A DNA stretch of 64,000 nucleotides from Lagopus muta (Eukaryota; Chordata; Aves; Galliformes; Phasianidae). The stretch covers positions 86,708,788-86,772,787 of the forward strand of contig NC_064435.1 in assembly GCF_023343835.1 (NCBI RefSeq), in the 5' to 3' direction. Both the position numbers and the translations under genes were made by a program. This document shows positions 20,721-31,517 of this stretch, piece by piece (the stretch's first letter is position 1; each line of letters starts with the position of its first letter). The notes beneath the pieces were generated by a model that was given only the letters and a program-made list of their open reading frames with translations, made no database searches and was not told the origin of the DNA.

Positions 20721-23700
20721 CACCTGAATGCCTTTCATTAGCCACTCCTTCTTCTCTGGTCTTCAACCATTTGTTCTGTCTGTGATCCTGCAGTACTGCT
20801 GTTGGGATAACAGAATGTTTGTTACTATGTGTATTTAGTGAGCTAGTATATCAGAACCATGAAAACATGCATGAAAACATGCAGTAGCCATTGGGCCAGT
20901 CAGGACAGGCGCAGATGTAAAGAACACGCTCTACACCACAGTCAGGGAGAATGGCCCCACCTGGAGCCTCTGGGAGAGAGTCCCAGGGGAGACTTGATTA
21001 GACATAGGGTTTCAGAGTCGAGTACGCAGAGGATCTGAGACCTGCTGTACTCCAACTGAGAAAGAGATACGGGCAGAATACGAAGGGGTCCAAGCTGCTG
21101 CGGACGTGGTTGATACCGATCAGCAAGTCCTTTTGGTACCCCGACTGCCTGTGCTGGGCTGAATGTCCAACGGAAGGGTCCCCTCCACACGTTACGCAAC
21201 TAGTGCTATGCGGAGAAAGTGGATGGCACTGATCACACAGCGCACTTGAATAGCAATCCCGGAATCTTAGAAGGGGTTATGGACTGGTCCAAAGGCAAAG
21301 GTATTGGAATACTGCCAGCAGAGGAGGTGGTGCGCTGAAGAGGCTTTACTGTATAATAAACTGCCAGAAAACGGTGCTCTAGCACTGACTCCTGGATGGA
21401 TGGTGTCCAATGTCCTGTGGCGGTAGTTGCAGCAATGGAAGCAGAGCAGCTGGTAGCATAGAGGCAAACCCCCATGGGCCACTGCATTAGGGAAGGATAT
21501 TGCTGCCTGGATAGTGAACATGGTTATAAAGGCTGGAGCTTTGGCTCCCGTGGCCGTCTGATGGGTGGTAGTGTCTGTGTCTGGAGTCGTGGTCTGAGCG
21601 GTGGCTGTAGCTGTGGCTCCTGAAGCAGCCTGTTTGATGGTGGCAGCTGTGCCTCCTTTCATTTTGCCCATGTCAGGCATGCCTGGGCCTGGCAACCCCC
21701 CTCATGGGCGCCTCGGCATCCAATGCCAGGTGTGGCATGACGAGCAACAGGCCCCAGACTCTGCAGGGGCTACCGGAGGATAGAGGCTCCTCCATTACCT
21801 CCCCCCAGCGAAGCAGCCCAGTGCAAGCAGCGCAGCCCTCTCTGCTCCTCAGAACTGGCGAGGAGAAGAGGCATTCCCAACCGGCAGGAAAGAGAGGCAG
21901 TGCTGCCACGCATGAGGACACCAGGCAGCATACAAAATGCCTTGTGGAAAGCCAGGTGTCCCTTCAGCCATCTTTGCCACCCCTCTGCCCTGCCTTCTTC
22001 TCTGCATGTGCAGCAATGGGCCTCAGCCGCTCCTCATACGCCTTGCCGTCGGGAACCTTTGGCGTCTTTGGATGCTGCCAGCTCATCTGCGCTTCCACGA
22101 CATTCCTCTTCCGTCGTGGCGCCCCTGCTCAGTCCTTTTTCATGAAATACCCTTGTGTTTAAACAGAGGGCAAAGCAAGTCATTGTTTTTAAAAGCTTTC
22201 CAGTTGTAAGTGGTGTTAACGATGTTTGGAGGGTGTTTTGAAAACCCACGAGTTCACAGCTGACCGCGCTTTATCAGCTCGAGGTAGGGCTGGATCAGCT
22301 CCTCGACTCTCTTGCAACCTAGCCTACCCTGTGGCCCGTGAACCCGTGTTGGGCATGACAGTGGATACTCCAGAGCCACTGCTGGAGTGGTAAATCACCT
22401 GCCAAACATTGGTCTACAATCAAATTGTCCCACTGCAAGGGAAAGGTCACACCCATCTGCCCCTCGCGCGTCCCCAGAGCAACCAAAGAAATCGATGCGG
22501 AAACCCTCAGCTGGGATGTTGGTGGAATTTTATTTTGTTAAAAACAGGAACGTCTTGGCCACTTGTTGTTTGTTGCCATGAGAGTGGAAAGTATTTGGCT
22601 AGACGCTGTTGTCTTATCGATGGCCATGGCTGTGCCTCCCGCAGTTGTCAGAGCGGTGGCACTTGCTGTGGATCCCAAGGCCACGTGATTGCTGGTCGTG
22701 TCTGTGACTCAGGTCGTCTTCTGAACGGTAGCGGGAGCTGTGGCTCCTGTGGTCATCTGATCGGTGTTTGCCTCTGTGTCTCGAGTTGTGGACTGAATGG
22801 TGGATGGAGCTGTGGCTCCTATGGTCGTCTGATGGATGGTCGGTCACGTCCTTGTCTGGAGTCCTGGTCCGAATAGCGGCTGTGGCTTCCACAGCTGCCT
22901 GTTTGGTGTTGGCAGCTATGGTGCCTGCCGTCATTTAGTCCATGTCCGGCATGCCTGGGGCTCACTACATCTCCATGGGCACCACAGCGTCCACCGCCGG
23001 GTGCGGGATGAGGAGCCCCTGGCCTTGCACTCCGCAGGGGACCCCGCTGAGTGTCGGGGCATATTGAGGGGGGCCCACCTCCATGGGCTCCTCGGCATCC
23101 ACTGCCGGATGGGGGATGAGAAGCCCCATGCCCTGCACTCCACAGGGGACCCCGCTGAGTGTCGGGGCATACTGAGGCGGGCCCACCTCCATGGGCTCCT
23201 CGGCATCCACTGCCGGACGGGGGATGAGGAGCCCCATGCCATTTTGTCCCCAGGCGGCGTCGCTGCGCATCGCGATCTCCACTGTGGTCTCCACTGCGCG
23301 CCTGATCATTGCCTGCAGGAGATTCCTCTCACGGCGAGCGTGATGAGCTCTCCATCCTGGCAGCGGGCGGCAGAAAAGACTCTCTTGCGCGCCGCTCTCG
23401 GAGCGCTGCGCGCGCTTGTGCAGCACGCCATTCTTGGGCTGATGAAGCACGGGTGTGTTCTTCATCTTGTCCCCTCCTGGAGACTAGAGACTAGTCTCTA
23501 GTGGGCTGCACAGGGCACCGGACGCAAGAGCGATGGCTGTGGCTCCACGCAGCAGTGCCTCTCGTGCGCCCGTTGCACTCACTCTGCGTGCCAGGTGGCG
23601 TCGTCCTCTGCGCTTCCTGGCACCGCCTCTCTCTCGCCCACCCCCAGGTGGGCAGTCGCCTGCCTTCGTGCTCTGGCTCCTCTCCCGTCCACGCACGCGT

Positions 23701-24832
23701 GGCACCCAGAAGGCCGAAGCTCGGCAAGTGTGGGCCAGCTGCCGCTGCTCCCGGACTTAGGGGGCCGTGTAAAGGGCGCGGCAGTGGTGGCCATTGTGAC
23801 GCCGCAGGCCGCTGCGATGCCCACTGTGACAGCGTGCGAGGCGTGCGGCCAACCCTGGCCGTGTTGGGCGTGGCAGGGGAGCTGTTCCGTGGCGTTGTCG
23901 TGGCGCTGAGGTTTGGGATCGGTGTGTCACACTGCAGCATCACGTAGCGTGCTGTGCGCTACAGCGTCCTTGCCGCAGTTCCGTGGATTGCCAGCGGTTC
24001 TGGGTGCCTGGTTCTCTGGAGAGGAGAGTGACCTGAGGCTCCCTGAAGAGGAGAGTGACCTGCGGCTCCCTGAAGAGGAGAGTGACCTGCGGCTCCCAGA
24101 AGACTTGGTCGTTCTGTTCCCGTTCTCCGCTCAGAGGGAAAGTTGCAGCTGACCGGGAGTCTCGAGGTTGTTCCTCTTCTGCCCGCCGTGGATCTGTGTG
24201 CTCCCTGGCCAGGCTGCCTACACCGTGAGAGGAAGGCCTGTGGCTTCGCCCTCCTCTATTGGATTTGTTCACTGCAGTTCCAATTATATTGCACTGTACT
24301 GTATGATCTCGCATTCCGCTGCCATTTGTAGTCAATTGGATTTTTTTTCCCTAGCTGGTGGCCGCTGCTTTTCCTCGTCCCAGCCCATCTCCCTGCCTTT
24401 TCCCTCCCCCCCTTCCCTGTTCCCTGGCGTGAGACTGCGGGTCCCTTCATCCCCTGTCAAGGGAGGGGGCCGAACCGGGCCGAACCGTGACAGGCCGGAC
24501 CTCCCCATTTGGAAACACAGAATCCTAGAGTCGAGTTGCAAGGGACCTCTGAAGGCCACCTGGTCCAAGTCCCCTGCAATGAACCGGGACACCACAGCTG
24601 GACCAGGTTGCCCAGGGCCTCATCCAGCCTCCCCTGGAAAGCCTGTGGGGACGGGACATCAACCACCACACTCGGTCACCTGTTGCAGTGCCTCAGCAGC
24701 CTCACTGCAAAAGATTTCTTCCTTACACGTAACCTAAACCTTCCCTCCATGAGCTCGCAGCCATTTCCCCTTGCTGTGTCGCCACAGACCCTGCTCAAGT
24801 GCCGGTCCCCTTCTTTCTTGGAGCTCCCCTGG
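20721..24832. repeat. Macrosatellite unit 6 (type B)
   Basis: Type B, the same length as unit 5, but with the unit 4 set of diagnostic variants. Confidence 0.95.
22965..23465 (-). CDS. Unknown 166-aa protein, type B copy in unit 6
   Basis: Same protein as in unit 4, with the unit 4/6 nucleotide markers. The downstream His/Ser/Arg-rich frame is at 22,614-22,934. Confidence 0.45.
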   Translation of the reverse strand: MKNTPVLHQPKNGVLHKRAQRSESGAQESLFCRPLPGWRAHHARRERNLLQAMIRRAVETTVEIAMRSDAAWGQNGMGLLIPRPAVDAEEPMEVGPPQYAPTLSGVPCGVQGMGLLIPHPAVDAEEPMEVGPPQYAPTLSGVPCGVQGQGLLIPHPAVDAVVPMEM

Positions 24833-27800
24833 CACCTGAATGCCTTTCATTAGCCACTCCTTCTTCTCTGGTCTTCAACCATTTGTTCGGTCTGTGATCC
24901 TGCAGTACTGCTGTTGGGATAACAGAATGTTTGTTACTATGTGTATTTAGTGAGCTAGTATATCAGAACCATGAAAACATGCATGAAAACATGCAGTAGC
25001 CATTGGGCCAGTCAGGACAGGCGCAGATGTAAAGAACACGCTCTACACCACAGTCAGGGAGAATGGCCCCACCTGGAGCCTCTGGGAGAGAGTCCCAGGG
25101 GAGACTTGATTAGACATAGGGTTTCAGAGTCGAGTACGCAGAGGATCTGAGACCTGCTGTACTCCAACTGAGAAAGAGATACGGGCAGAATACGAAGGGG
25201 TCCAAGCTGCTGCGGACGTGGTTGATACCGAACAGCAAGTCCTTTTGGTACCCCGACTGCCTGTGCTGGGCTGAATGTCCAACAGAAGGGTCCCCTCCAC
25301 ACGTTACGCAACTAGTGCTATGCGGAGAAAGTGGATGGCACTGATCACACAGCGGACTTGAATAGCAATCCCGGAATCTTAGAAGGGGTTATGGACTGGT
25401 CCAAAGGCAAAGGTATTGGAATACTGCCAGCAGAGGAGGTGGTGCGCTGAAGAGGCTTTACTGTATAATAAACTGCCAGAAAACGGTGCTCTAGCACTGA
25501 CTCCTGGATGGATGATGTCCAATGTCCTGTGGCGGTAGTTGCAGCAATGGAAGCAGAGCAGCTGGTAGCATAGAGGCAAACCCCCATGGGCCACTGCATT
25601 AGGGAAGGATATTGCTGCCTGGATAGTGAACATGGTTATAAAGGCTGGAGCTTTGGCTCCCGTGGCCGTCTGATGGGTGGTAGTGTCTGTGTCTGGAGTC
25701 GTGGTCTGAGCGGTGGCTGTAGCTGTGGCTCCTGAAGCAGCCTGTTTGATGGTGGCAGCTGTGCCTCCTTTCATTTTGCCCATGTCAGGCATGCCTGGGC
25801 CTGGCAACCCCCCTCATGGGCGCCTCGGCATCCAATGCCAGGTGTGGCATGACGAGCAACAGGCCCCAGACTCTGCAGGGGCTACCGGAGGATAGAGGCT
25901 CCTCCATTACCTCCCCCCAGCGAAGCAGCCCAGTGCAAGCAGCGCAGCCCTCTCTGCTCCTCAGAACTGGCGAGGAGAAGAGGCATTCCCAACCGGCAGG
26001 AAAGAGAGGCAGTGCTGCCACGCATGAGGACACCAGGCAGCATACAAAATGCCTTGTGGAAAGCCAGGTGTCCCTTCAGCCATCTTTGCCACCCCTCTGC
26101 CCTGCCTTCTTCTCTGCATGTGCAGCAATGGGCCTCAGCCGCTCCTCATACGCCTTGCCGTCGGGAACCTTTGGCGTCTTTGGATGCTGCCAGCTCATCT
26201 GCGCTTCCACGACATTCCTCTTCCGTCGTGGCGCCCCTGCTCAGTCCTTTTTCATGAAATACCCTTGTGTTTAAACAGAGGGCAAAGCAAGTCATTGTTT
26301 TTAAAAGCTTTCCAGTTGTAAGTGGTGTTAACGATGTTTGGAGGGTGTTTTGAAAACCCACGAGTTCACAGCTGACCGCGCTTTATCAGCTCGAGGTAGG
26401 GCTGGATCAGCTCCTCGACTCTCTTGCAACCTAGCCTACCCTGTGGCCCGTGAACCCGTGTTGGGCATGACAGTGGATACTCCAGAGCCACTGCTGGAGT
26501 GGTAAATCACCTGCCAAACTTTGGTCTACAATCAAATTGTCCCACTGCAAGGGAAAGGTCACACCCATCTGGCCCTCGCGCGTCCCCAGAGCAACCAAAG
26601 AAATCGATGCGGAAACCCTCAGCTGGGATGTTGGTGGAATTTTATTTTGTTAAAAACAGGAACGTCTTGGCCACTTGTTGTTTGTTGCCATGAGAGTGGA
26701 AAGTATTTGGCTAGACGCTGTTGTCTTATCAATGGCCATGGCTGTGCCTCCCGCAGTTGTCAGAGCGGTGGCACTTGCTGTGGATCCCAAGGCCACGTGA
26801 TTCCTGGTCGTGTCTGTGACTCAGGTCGTCTTCTGAACGGTAGCGGGAGCTGTGGCTCCTGTGGTCATCTGATCGGTGTTTGCCTCTGTGTCTCGAGTTG
26901 TGGACTGAATGGTGGATGGAGCTGTGGCTCCTATGGTCGTCTGATGGATGGTCGGTCACGTCCTTGTCTGGAGTCCTGGTCCGAATAGCGGCTGTGGCTT
27001 CCACAGCTGCCTGTTTGGTGTTGGCAGCTATGGTGCCTGCCATCATTTAGTCCATGTCCGGCATGCCTGGGGCTCACTACATCTCCATGGGCACCACAGC
27101 GTCCACCGCCGGGTGCGGGATGAGGAGCCCCTGGCCTTGCACTCCGCAGGGGACCCCGCTGAGTGTCGGGGCATATTGAGGGGGGCCCACCTCCATGGGC
27201 TCCTCGGCATCCACTGCCGGATGGGGGATGAGAAGCCCCATGCCCTGCACTCCACAGGGGACCCCGCTGAGTGTCGGGGCATACTGAGGCGGGCCCACCT
27301 CCATGGGCTCCTCGGCATCCACCGCCGGACGGGGGATGAGGAGCCCCATGCCATTTTGTCCCCAGGCGGCGTCGCTGCGCATCGCGATCTCCACTGTGGT
27401 CTCCACTGCGCGCCTGATCATTGCCTGCAGGAGATTCCTCTCACGGCGAGCGTGATGAGCTCTCCATCCTGGCAGCGGGCGGCAGAAAAGACTCTCTTGC
27501 GCGCCGCTCTCGGAGCGCTGCGCGCGCTTGTGCAGCACGCCATTCTTGGGCTGATGAAGCACGGGTGTGTTCTTCATCTTGTCCCCTCCTGGAGACTAGA
27601 GACTAGTCTCTAGTGGGCTGCACAGGGCACCGGACGCAAGAGCGATGGCTGTGGCTCCACGCAGCAGTGCCTCTCGTGCGCCCGTTGCACTCACTCTGCG
27701 TGCCAGGTGGCGTCGTCCTCTGGGCTTCCTGGCACCGCCTCTCTCTCGCCCACCCCCAGGTGGGCAGTCGCCTGCCTTCGTGCTCTGGCTCCTCTCCCGT

Positions 27801-28118
27801 CCACGCACGCGTGGCACCCAGAAGGCCGAAGCTCGGCAAGTGTGGGCCAGCTGCCGCTGCTCCCGGACTTAGGGGGCCGTGTAAAGGGCGCGGCAGTGGT
27901 GGCCATTGTGACGCCGCAGGCCGCTGCGATGCCCACTGTGACAGCGTGCGAGGCGTGCGGCCAACCCTGGCCGTGTTGGGCGTGGCAGGGGAGCTGTTCC
28001 GTGGCGTTGTCGTGGCGCTGAGGTTTGGGATCGGTGTGTCACACTGCAGCATCACGTAGCGTGCTGTGCGCTACAGCGTCCTTGCCGCAGTTCCGTGGAT
28101 TGCCAGTGGTTCTGGGTG
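24833..28118. repeat. Macrosatellite unit 7 (type B), truncated on the right
   Basis: Complete through the Q module and the CpG-rich block. It stops after tgccagtggttctgggtgcc, so the 27-bp repeats, the pyrimidine tract and the CR1 are missing. It carries a mixture of unit 3/5-type and unit 4/6-type variants. Confidence 0.93.
27077..27577 (-). CDS. Unknown 166-aa protein, type B copy in unit 7
   Basis: Same protein as in the other type B units, intact although the unit is truncated upstream of the 27-bp repeats. If a promoter lies in the CpG-rich block at 27,614-28,060, it is still present here. The downstream frame at 26,729-27,046 is open but one codon shorter. Confidence 0.45.
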   Translation of the reverse strand: MKNTPVLHQPKNGVLHKRAQRSESGAQESLFCRPLPGWRAHHARRERNLLQAMIRRAVETTVEIAMRSDAAWGQNGMGLLIPRPAVDAEEPMEVGPPQYAPTLSGVPCGVQGMGLLIPHPAVDAEEPMEVGPPQYAPTLSGVPCGVQGQGLLIPHPAVDAVVPMEM

Positions 28119-28300
28119 CCAACCCTGGCCGTGTTGGGCGTGGCAGGGGAGCTGTGGCTCCCTTCGCTGCTGTGCTGGTCGTGGCGGCTATGCCTGCCAT
28201 CGTTCTGTCCGTGTCCGGCATTCCTGGCAGACATATCCTAGGTGGGAAAGGAAGGTGGCACTGGCACGCAGAAGGACCCCTGGAAGTCTGACAATGGCTT
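28118..28300. repeat. Degenerate right end of the array
   Basis: After the unit 7 break, 28,118-28,155 repeats 27,960-27,997 (38 bp, identical). It then continues into a diverged Q-module piece (gtgctggtcgtggcggctatgcctgccatcgttctgtccgtgtccggcat), which parallels the region around 10,610-10,645. Similarity fades near 28,230. This looks like an internal deletion or an old recombination at the array edge. Confidence 0.65.
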
Positions 28301-28669
28301 TGTGAACGGCAGGTGTACTGTCAGCTCTTCTTTTCCATTCCCGTGCCTTGCCTCACTTACTGGAGATGCAACGATGCAAAAACTTTGCATTCATAGGCTT
28401 ACTGTGTCTTCCGGAGGAGCATTGCTTTTCTTGGTCAGCTACTGTGGTGTTTATGTCTTGACGCCAGCTTGATTTCAGAAAGATCAATCTACCTGAAAGT
28501 TCCGTCCATGCTGTGGTTTTTTTTGTCTGTTTGGTTTTCCTTTCTAAAGCTTTGTCACTTTGTCAGATTTTCACATCGAGTGAGACCTTTGGCTTTGTTA
28601 CCTGTGAAGCTATACTTAGTTAGCGCCCTTGAGTATTCCAAGGAGCTCCAAGAATATGCTAAACAAACG
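28300..28669. other. Stretch without recognisable content
   Basis: No coding frame, array homology or CR1 was recognised between the array end and the LTR-like sequence. It contains a T-rich tract near 28,517. Confidence 0.4.
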
Positions 28670-29021
28670 TGACCATAGCAATCTGCTCTCCCCCACATCA
28701 CGTTAACATCCCCCCAGGTAGGGGGACATATAAGGTCGGGTTCTGAGGATTATTATTTTGGGGAGCAGAGTACAAAGCAGAAGAGAAGATGGAGAAAAGG
28801 AAGGGAGAGACACTAAAGGAGAGGTGGGAGATGAGAGACAGAAAACTACGCTCCTCTTTTTCCTCTAAGATGGGCGCAGTTCACTTCACCTCTTGGCGAA
28901 GATGCATTTTGCCAGCACTATGATCAGCGGCAACCCTGAATTTTGTCTCTTCAATAAATCATCTCCTCTTTGGAACCTTTGGTGAATCCGTCCAGTGAAA
29001 CTGCGAGGGAGCACCGACACA
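28670..29021 (+). mobile_element. Probable solo LTR of an endogenous retrovirus
   Basis: A candidate TG start at 28,670, a TATA-like box (TATAAG, 28,729-28,734), a purine-rich stretch, AATAAA at 28,953-28,958 and a CA end near 29,021 follow the U3-R-U5 order at a size of about 350 bp. No internal viral genes adjoin it. No convincing target-site duplication was found, so the boundaries are approximate. Confidence 0.35.
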
Positions 29022-29688
29022 CAAGCATTTGTGAACCTTTCCGTGACAGCCCACGAGGGGGCTTTCTGGCAAGCAAAGCCCAAACTGTCCTCTTAATGCA
29101 ACACCTCTCATCCTTTCTGTCAGACTGAAGGGATGAAATCTCAGGTAACTGTGTATGATGGCAAACGTTCAAGTCGTTCAAGGAATGTGTTGTGGAAGTG
29201 GTGTGCAAATGCTTTTGAGAGGTGTAAGAGGATGAAGGAGCATGCAGTTCAAACCGTGTAGATGAACAGCTTGGGAATGCTTCTACCCCAGGTCCCCCTC
29301 TGCAGCTTCATTTGCAGTAACTGTTACGGGAAAAAATAAATTTAAAGTAACCAAATGACATAACATTGGCTTTTTGTGGTTGTGATAGCAGCAGACTGGT
29401 TCCGCCGATCCCAAGGTCTTCTCAGTCCTGGACTTTGTAGACAAGTCACGTAGTTAGTTGCAGTTACCCTGTCAAATGCTGCTGGAGACAGAGTAAAAGT
29501 AGCTTGGAAGCCTGCACAGGCAGTCTATGCCACTCATTCTTTCTCCTGCAAAGAGCAAGCCTCTTTGCCACGCCATAAGCTATGAATCCAAGAGGATGAG
29601 ATTTGAAGTTGAATGACCAAGAAAGCACACCCTGTGGTCGCTCTATTTGACAGCCTTCAGTGTTTTTTGGTTTTGTCAATCACTAAGC
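29022..29688. other. Stretch without recognisable content
   Basis: Unique-looking sequence with short open frames only. Confidence 0.4.
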
Positions 29689-29912
29689 TAAATCACCTGC
29701 CAAACACTGGTTGGTCTACAGTCAATTTGTTGCACTGACGCGCAAGGGAAAGGTCACGGCCATGTGCCTGTCGCATCTCCCCATAATACCCAAAGAAATA
29801 GATGCACAAACCCTCAGCTAGGATTTATGTAGAATTTTATTTTCTTAAAAACAGGAACGTCTTGGCTTCTTCCTATTCTCAGGAGCATGGAAACAATTTG
29901 TTTAGACACTGG
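29689..29912 (-). other. Single diverged copy of the macrosatellite 3'-end segment, possibly the NHLRC1 mRNA end
   Basis: Aligned with 1671-1888 of the array, with scattered substitutions and small indels. It contains AATAAA on the minus strand at 29,836-29,841. It lies downstream of NHLRC1 in the sense direction with no other gene between, so it could be the 3' end of a long (about 1.7 kb) NHLRC1 3' UTR. The region 29,912-31,517 would then be untranslated NHLRC1 sequence; no coding frame was recognised in it. Confidence 0.55.
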
Positions 29913-31517
29913 TGGATCCCACTTTCATCTGTTCTTATTCATATTCCAATGTATCCAACTCCATGGGTATTTGACATCCAGTCCACTGTCCAATTAACCT
30001 TTACAAATAGCTGTATTTAATATACTTGTTTGCTTTGCTTTTATAAATGTTAACAGAAGATATATTAATACATAGCCTGAATATAAGAGCTTTAATACAT
30101 TGACTTTAAGGACCAAAATTGCTCCAATTTGAAATACTTCGTACATGGTATTCATACAGCAATACAGTAGTTATTAAATGGCCAAGAAGTCAGAGCAAAA
30201 GCTAGATGAGAAGTTAACCAATAGAAACACTACCCATGAACTTGAAGTGGCTTTAGTTAATAGGCATGCTTTCAGTCAATAAATATACATCCATAAAAGT
30301 TTTATGTTAGTTTAATCTATTTGTCTCCACCTCAGAAGACACATTTACATGTAACCTTCTTTTAGTGCTGAACTACCTAGGTAATTATTTTAGAAACACA
30401 TGAATTCCTAGAATGCAGCAGTGAGTTCTAGTAGGTGTGTTATATCGTTCTAAAAACAATGCAACAATGCACATACGCTTGGATTCCCGTGGTGTAGTAA
30501 GGCAACAGAACTCACATCCACAGTAAAATGGTTTTCAAGAAAACAGAGAGTTGTTAACCTGCTATCTGCTGTCAGCAAAATACTTTTTGTAGGCTAGAAA
30601 AGGCAAGGCTCTCACCCCCTTGTCCTTATTACTCCTCTCCAACATTCAACATCTCAACTGAATTTTGCAGAGTGGTGCAGAAGTACCATATTAATTTCAA
30701 GACAGATGCAGGCAGTACTGGAAATCTCTCAAGAGTACCTGCGTTACTAACATGGCCAGTTCCACTCCGTAGATGCAGAAATACCCATGGTCTACACACG
30801 AGTACCTGGAGATGCGTTTAGGGAAAGCCACACATGCCAGTAATTACACATCTCAGTGAAGATATGGATCCATGTGATATGTGGGAAGTGTTGTGTTTCA
30901 GTAAAACACCAACAAAGTAGTAAGAAATGCACACAAAGAAGGGCATACCCAGAAGTGCATTTCCCCAATATGGAGAAGAAAACAAAAAGGCTTTGAGCAT
31001 CTTTTCACTTCATATAACTAACCAAATGCTAATAGCTCATGTATTGCAACTGATCATGGCTGGATCAATTGGCCTTGAGCTGAAGCTGCCATTTTTCCTA
31101 TCATCAAGTCAGAGTCTTTTGTCATGCAGAAATCTGTCAAAAACAGAATAACAGTAAGCAAAAGCAGCATCCTTTTCTATCCCAGGTGCAGATTTTGGAT
31201 TACTCCATTCCAAATGCTGTTGTTAATACATAGTATGAATTTTTGGTTGTCAGCATAGGGAATAGTTCTAAAATTCCTAATTGCTTGGTTGGTTCACTGC
31301 TGACTTAGGTCTGCAGCAGCCACGATGTCTCCTGCAGCCACGCATGGGATCTGGCGTACATTTTATGGGAAGTACAGTACATCAGTCTAAGAGGGCAATT
31401 TCACTTCATGTAAAGCTCAGGATATCCTCCCTCCCTCCATGCCTCTGAACACCAGCACTGCACACACTTTGCAGCCAAAAGCAGCTCAAACCAGTAGCAG
31501 AACACCTCTAAGCCCAC

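Larger units (their letters stand above)
1..28118. repeat. Macrosatellite array, unit about 4.1 kb, six full copies plus one partial
   Basis: The sequence beginning cacctgaatgcctttcatta at position 1 recurs at 4314, 8411, 12496, 16609, 20721 and 24833, always in the same orientation. Unit lengths are 4313, 4097, 4085, 4113, 4112 and 4112 bp. The length differences are explained by whole sub-repeats: 216 bp is three 72-bp repeats, 27 bp is one 27-bp repeat, and unit 4 has one extra C near 12,915. Position 1 falls just beyond the CR1 tract that closes each unit, so the array probably continues to the left. In size and layout (a reading frame in every unit) it resembles mammalian gene-bearing macrosatellites such as D4Z4 or RS447, but no sequence relation to those is implied. 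Confidence 0.97.
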
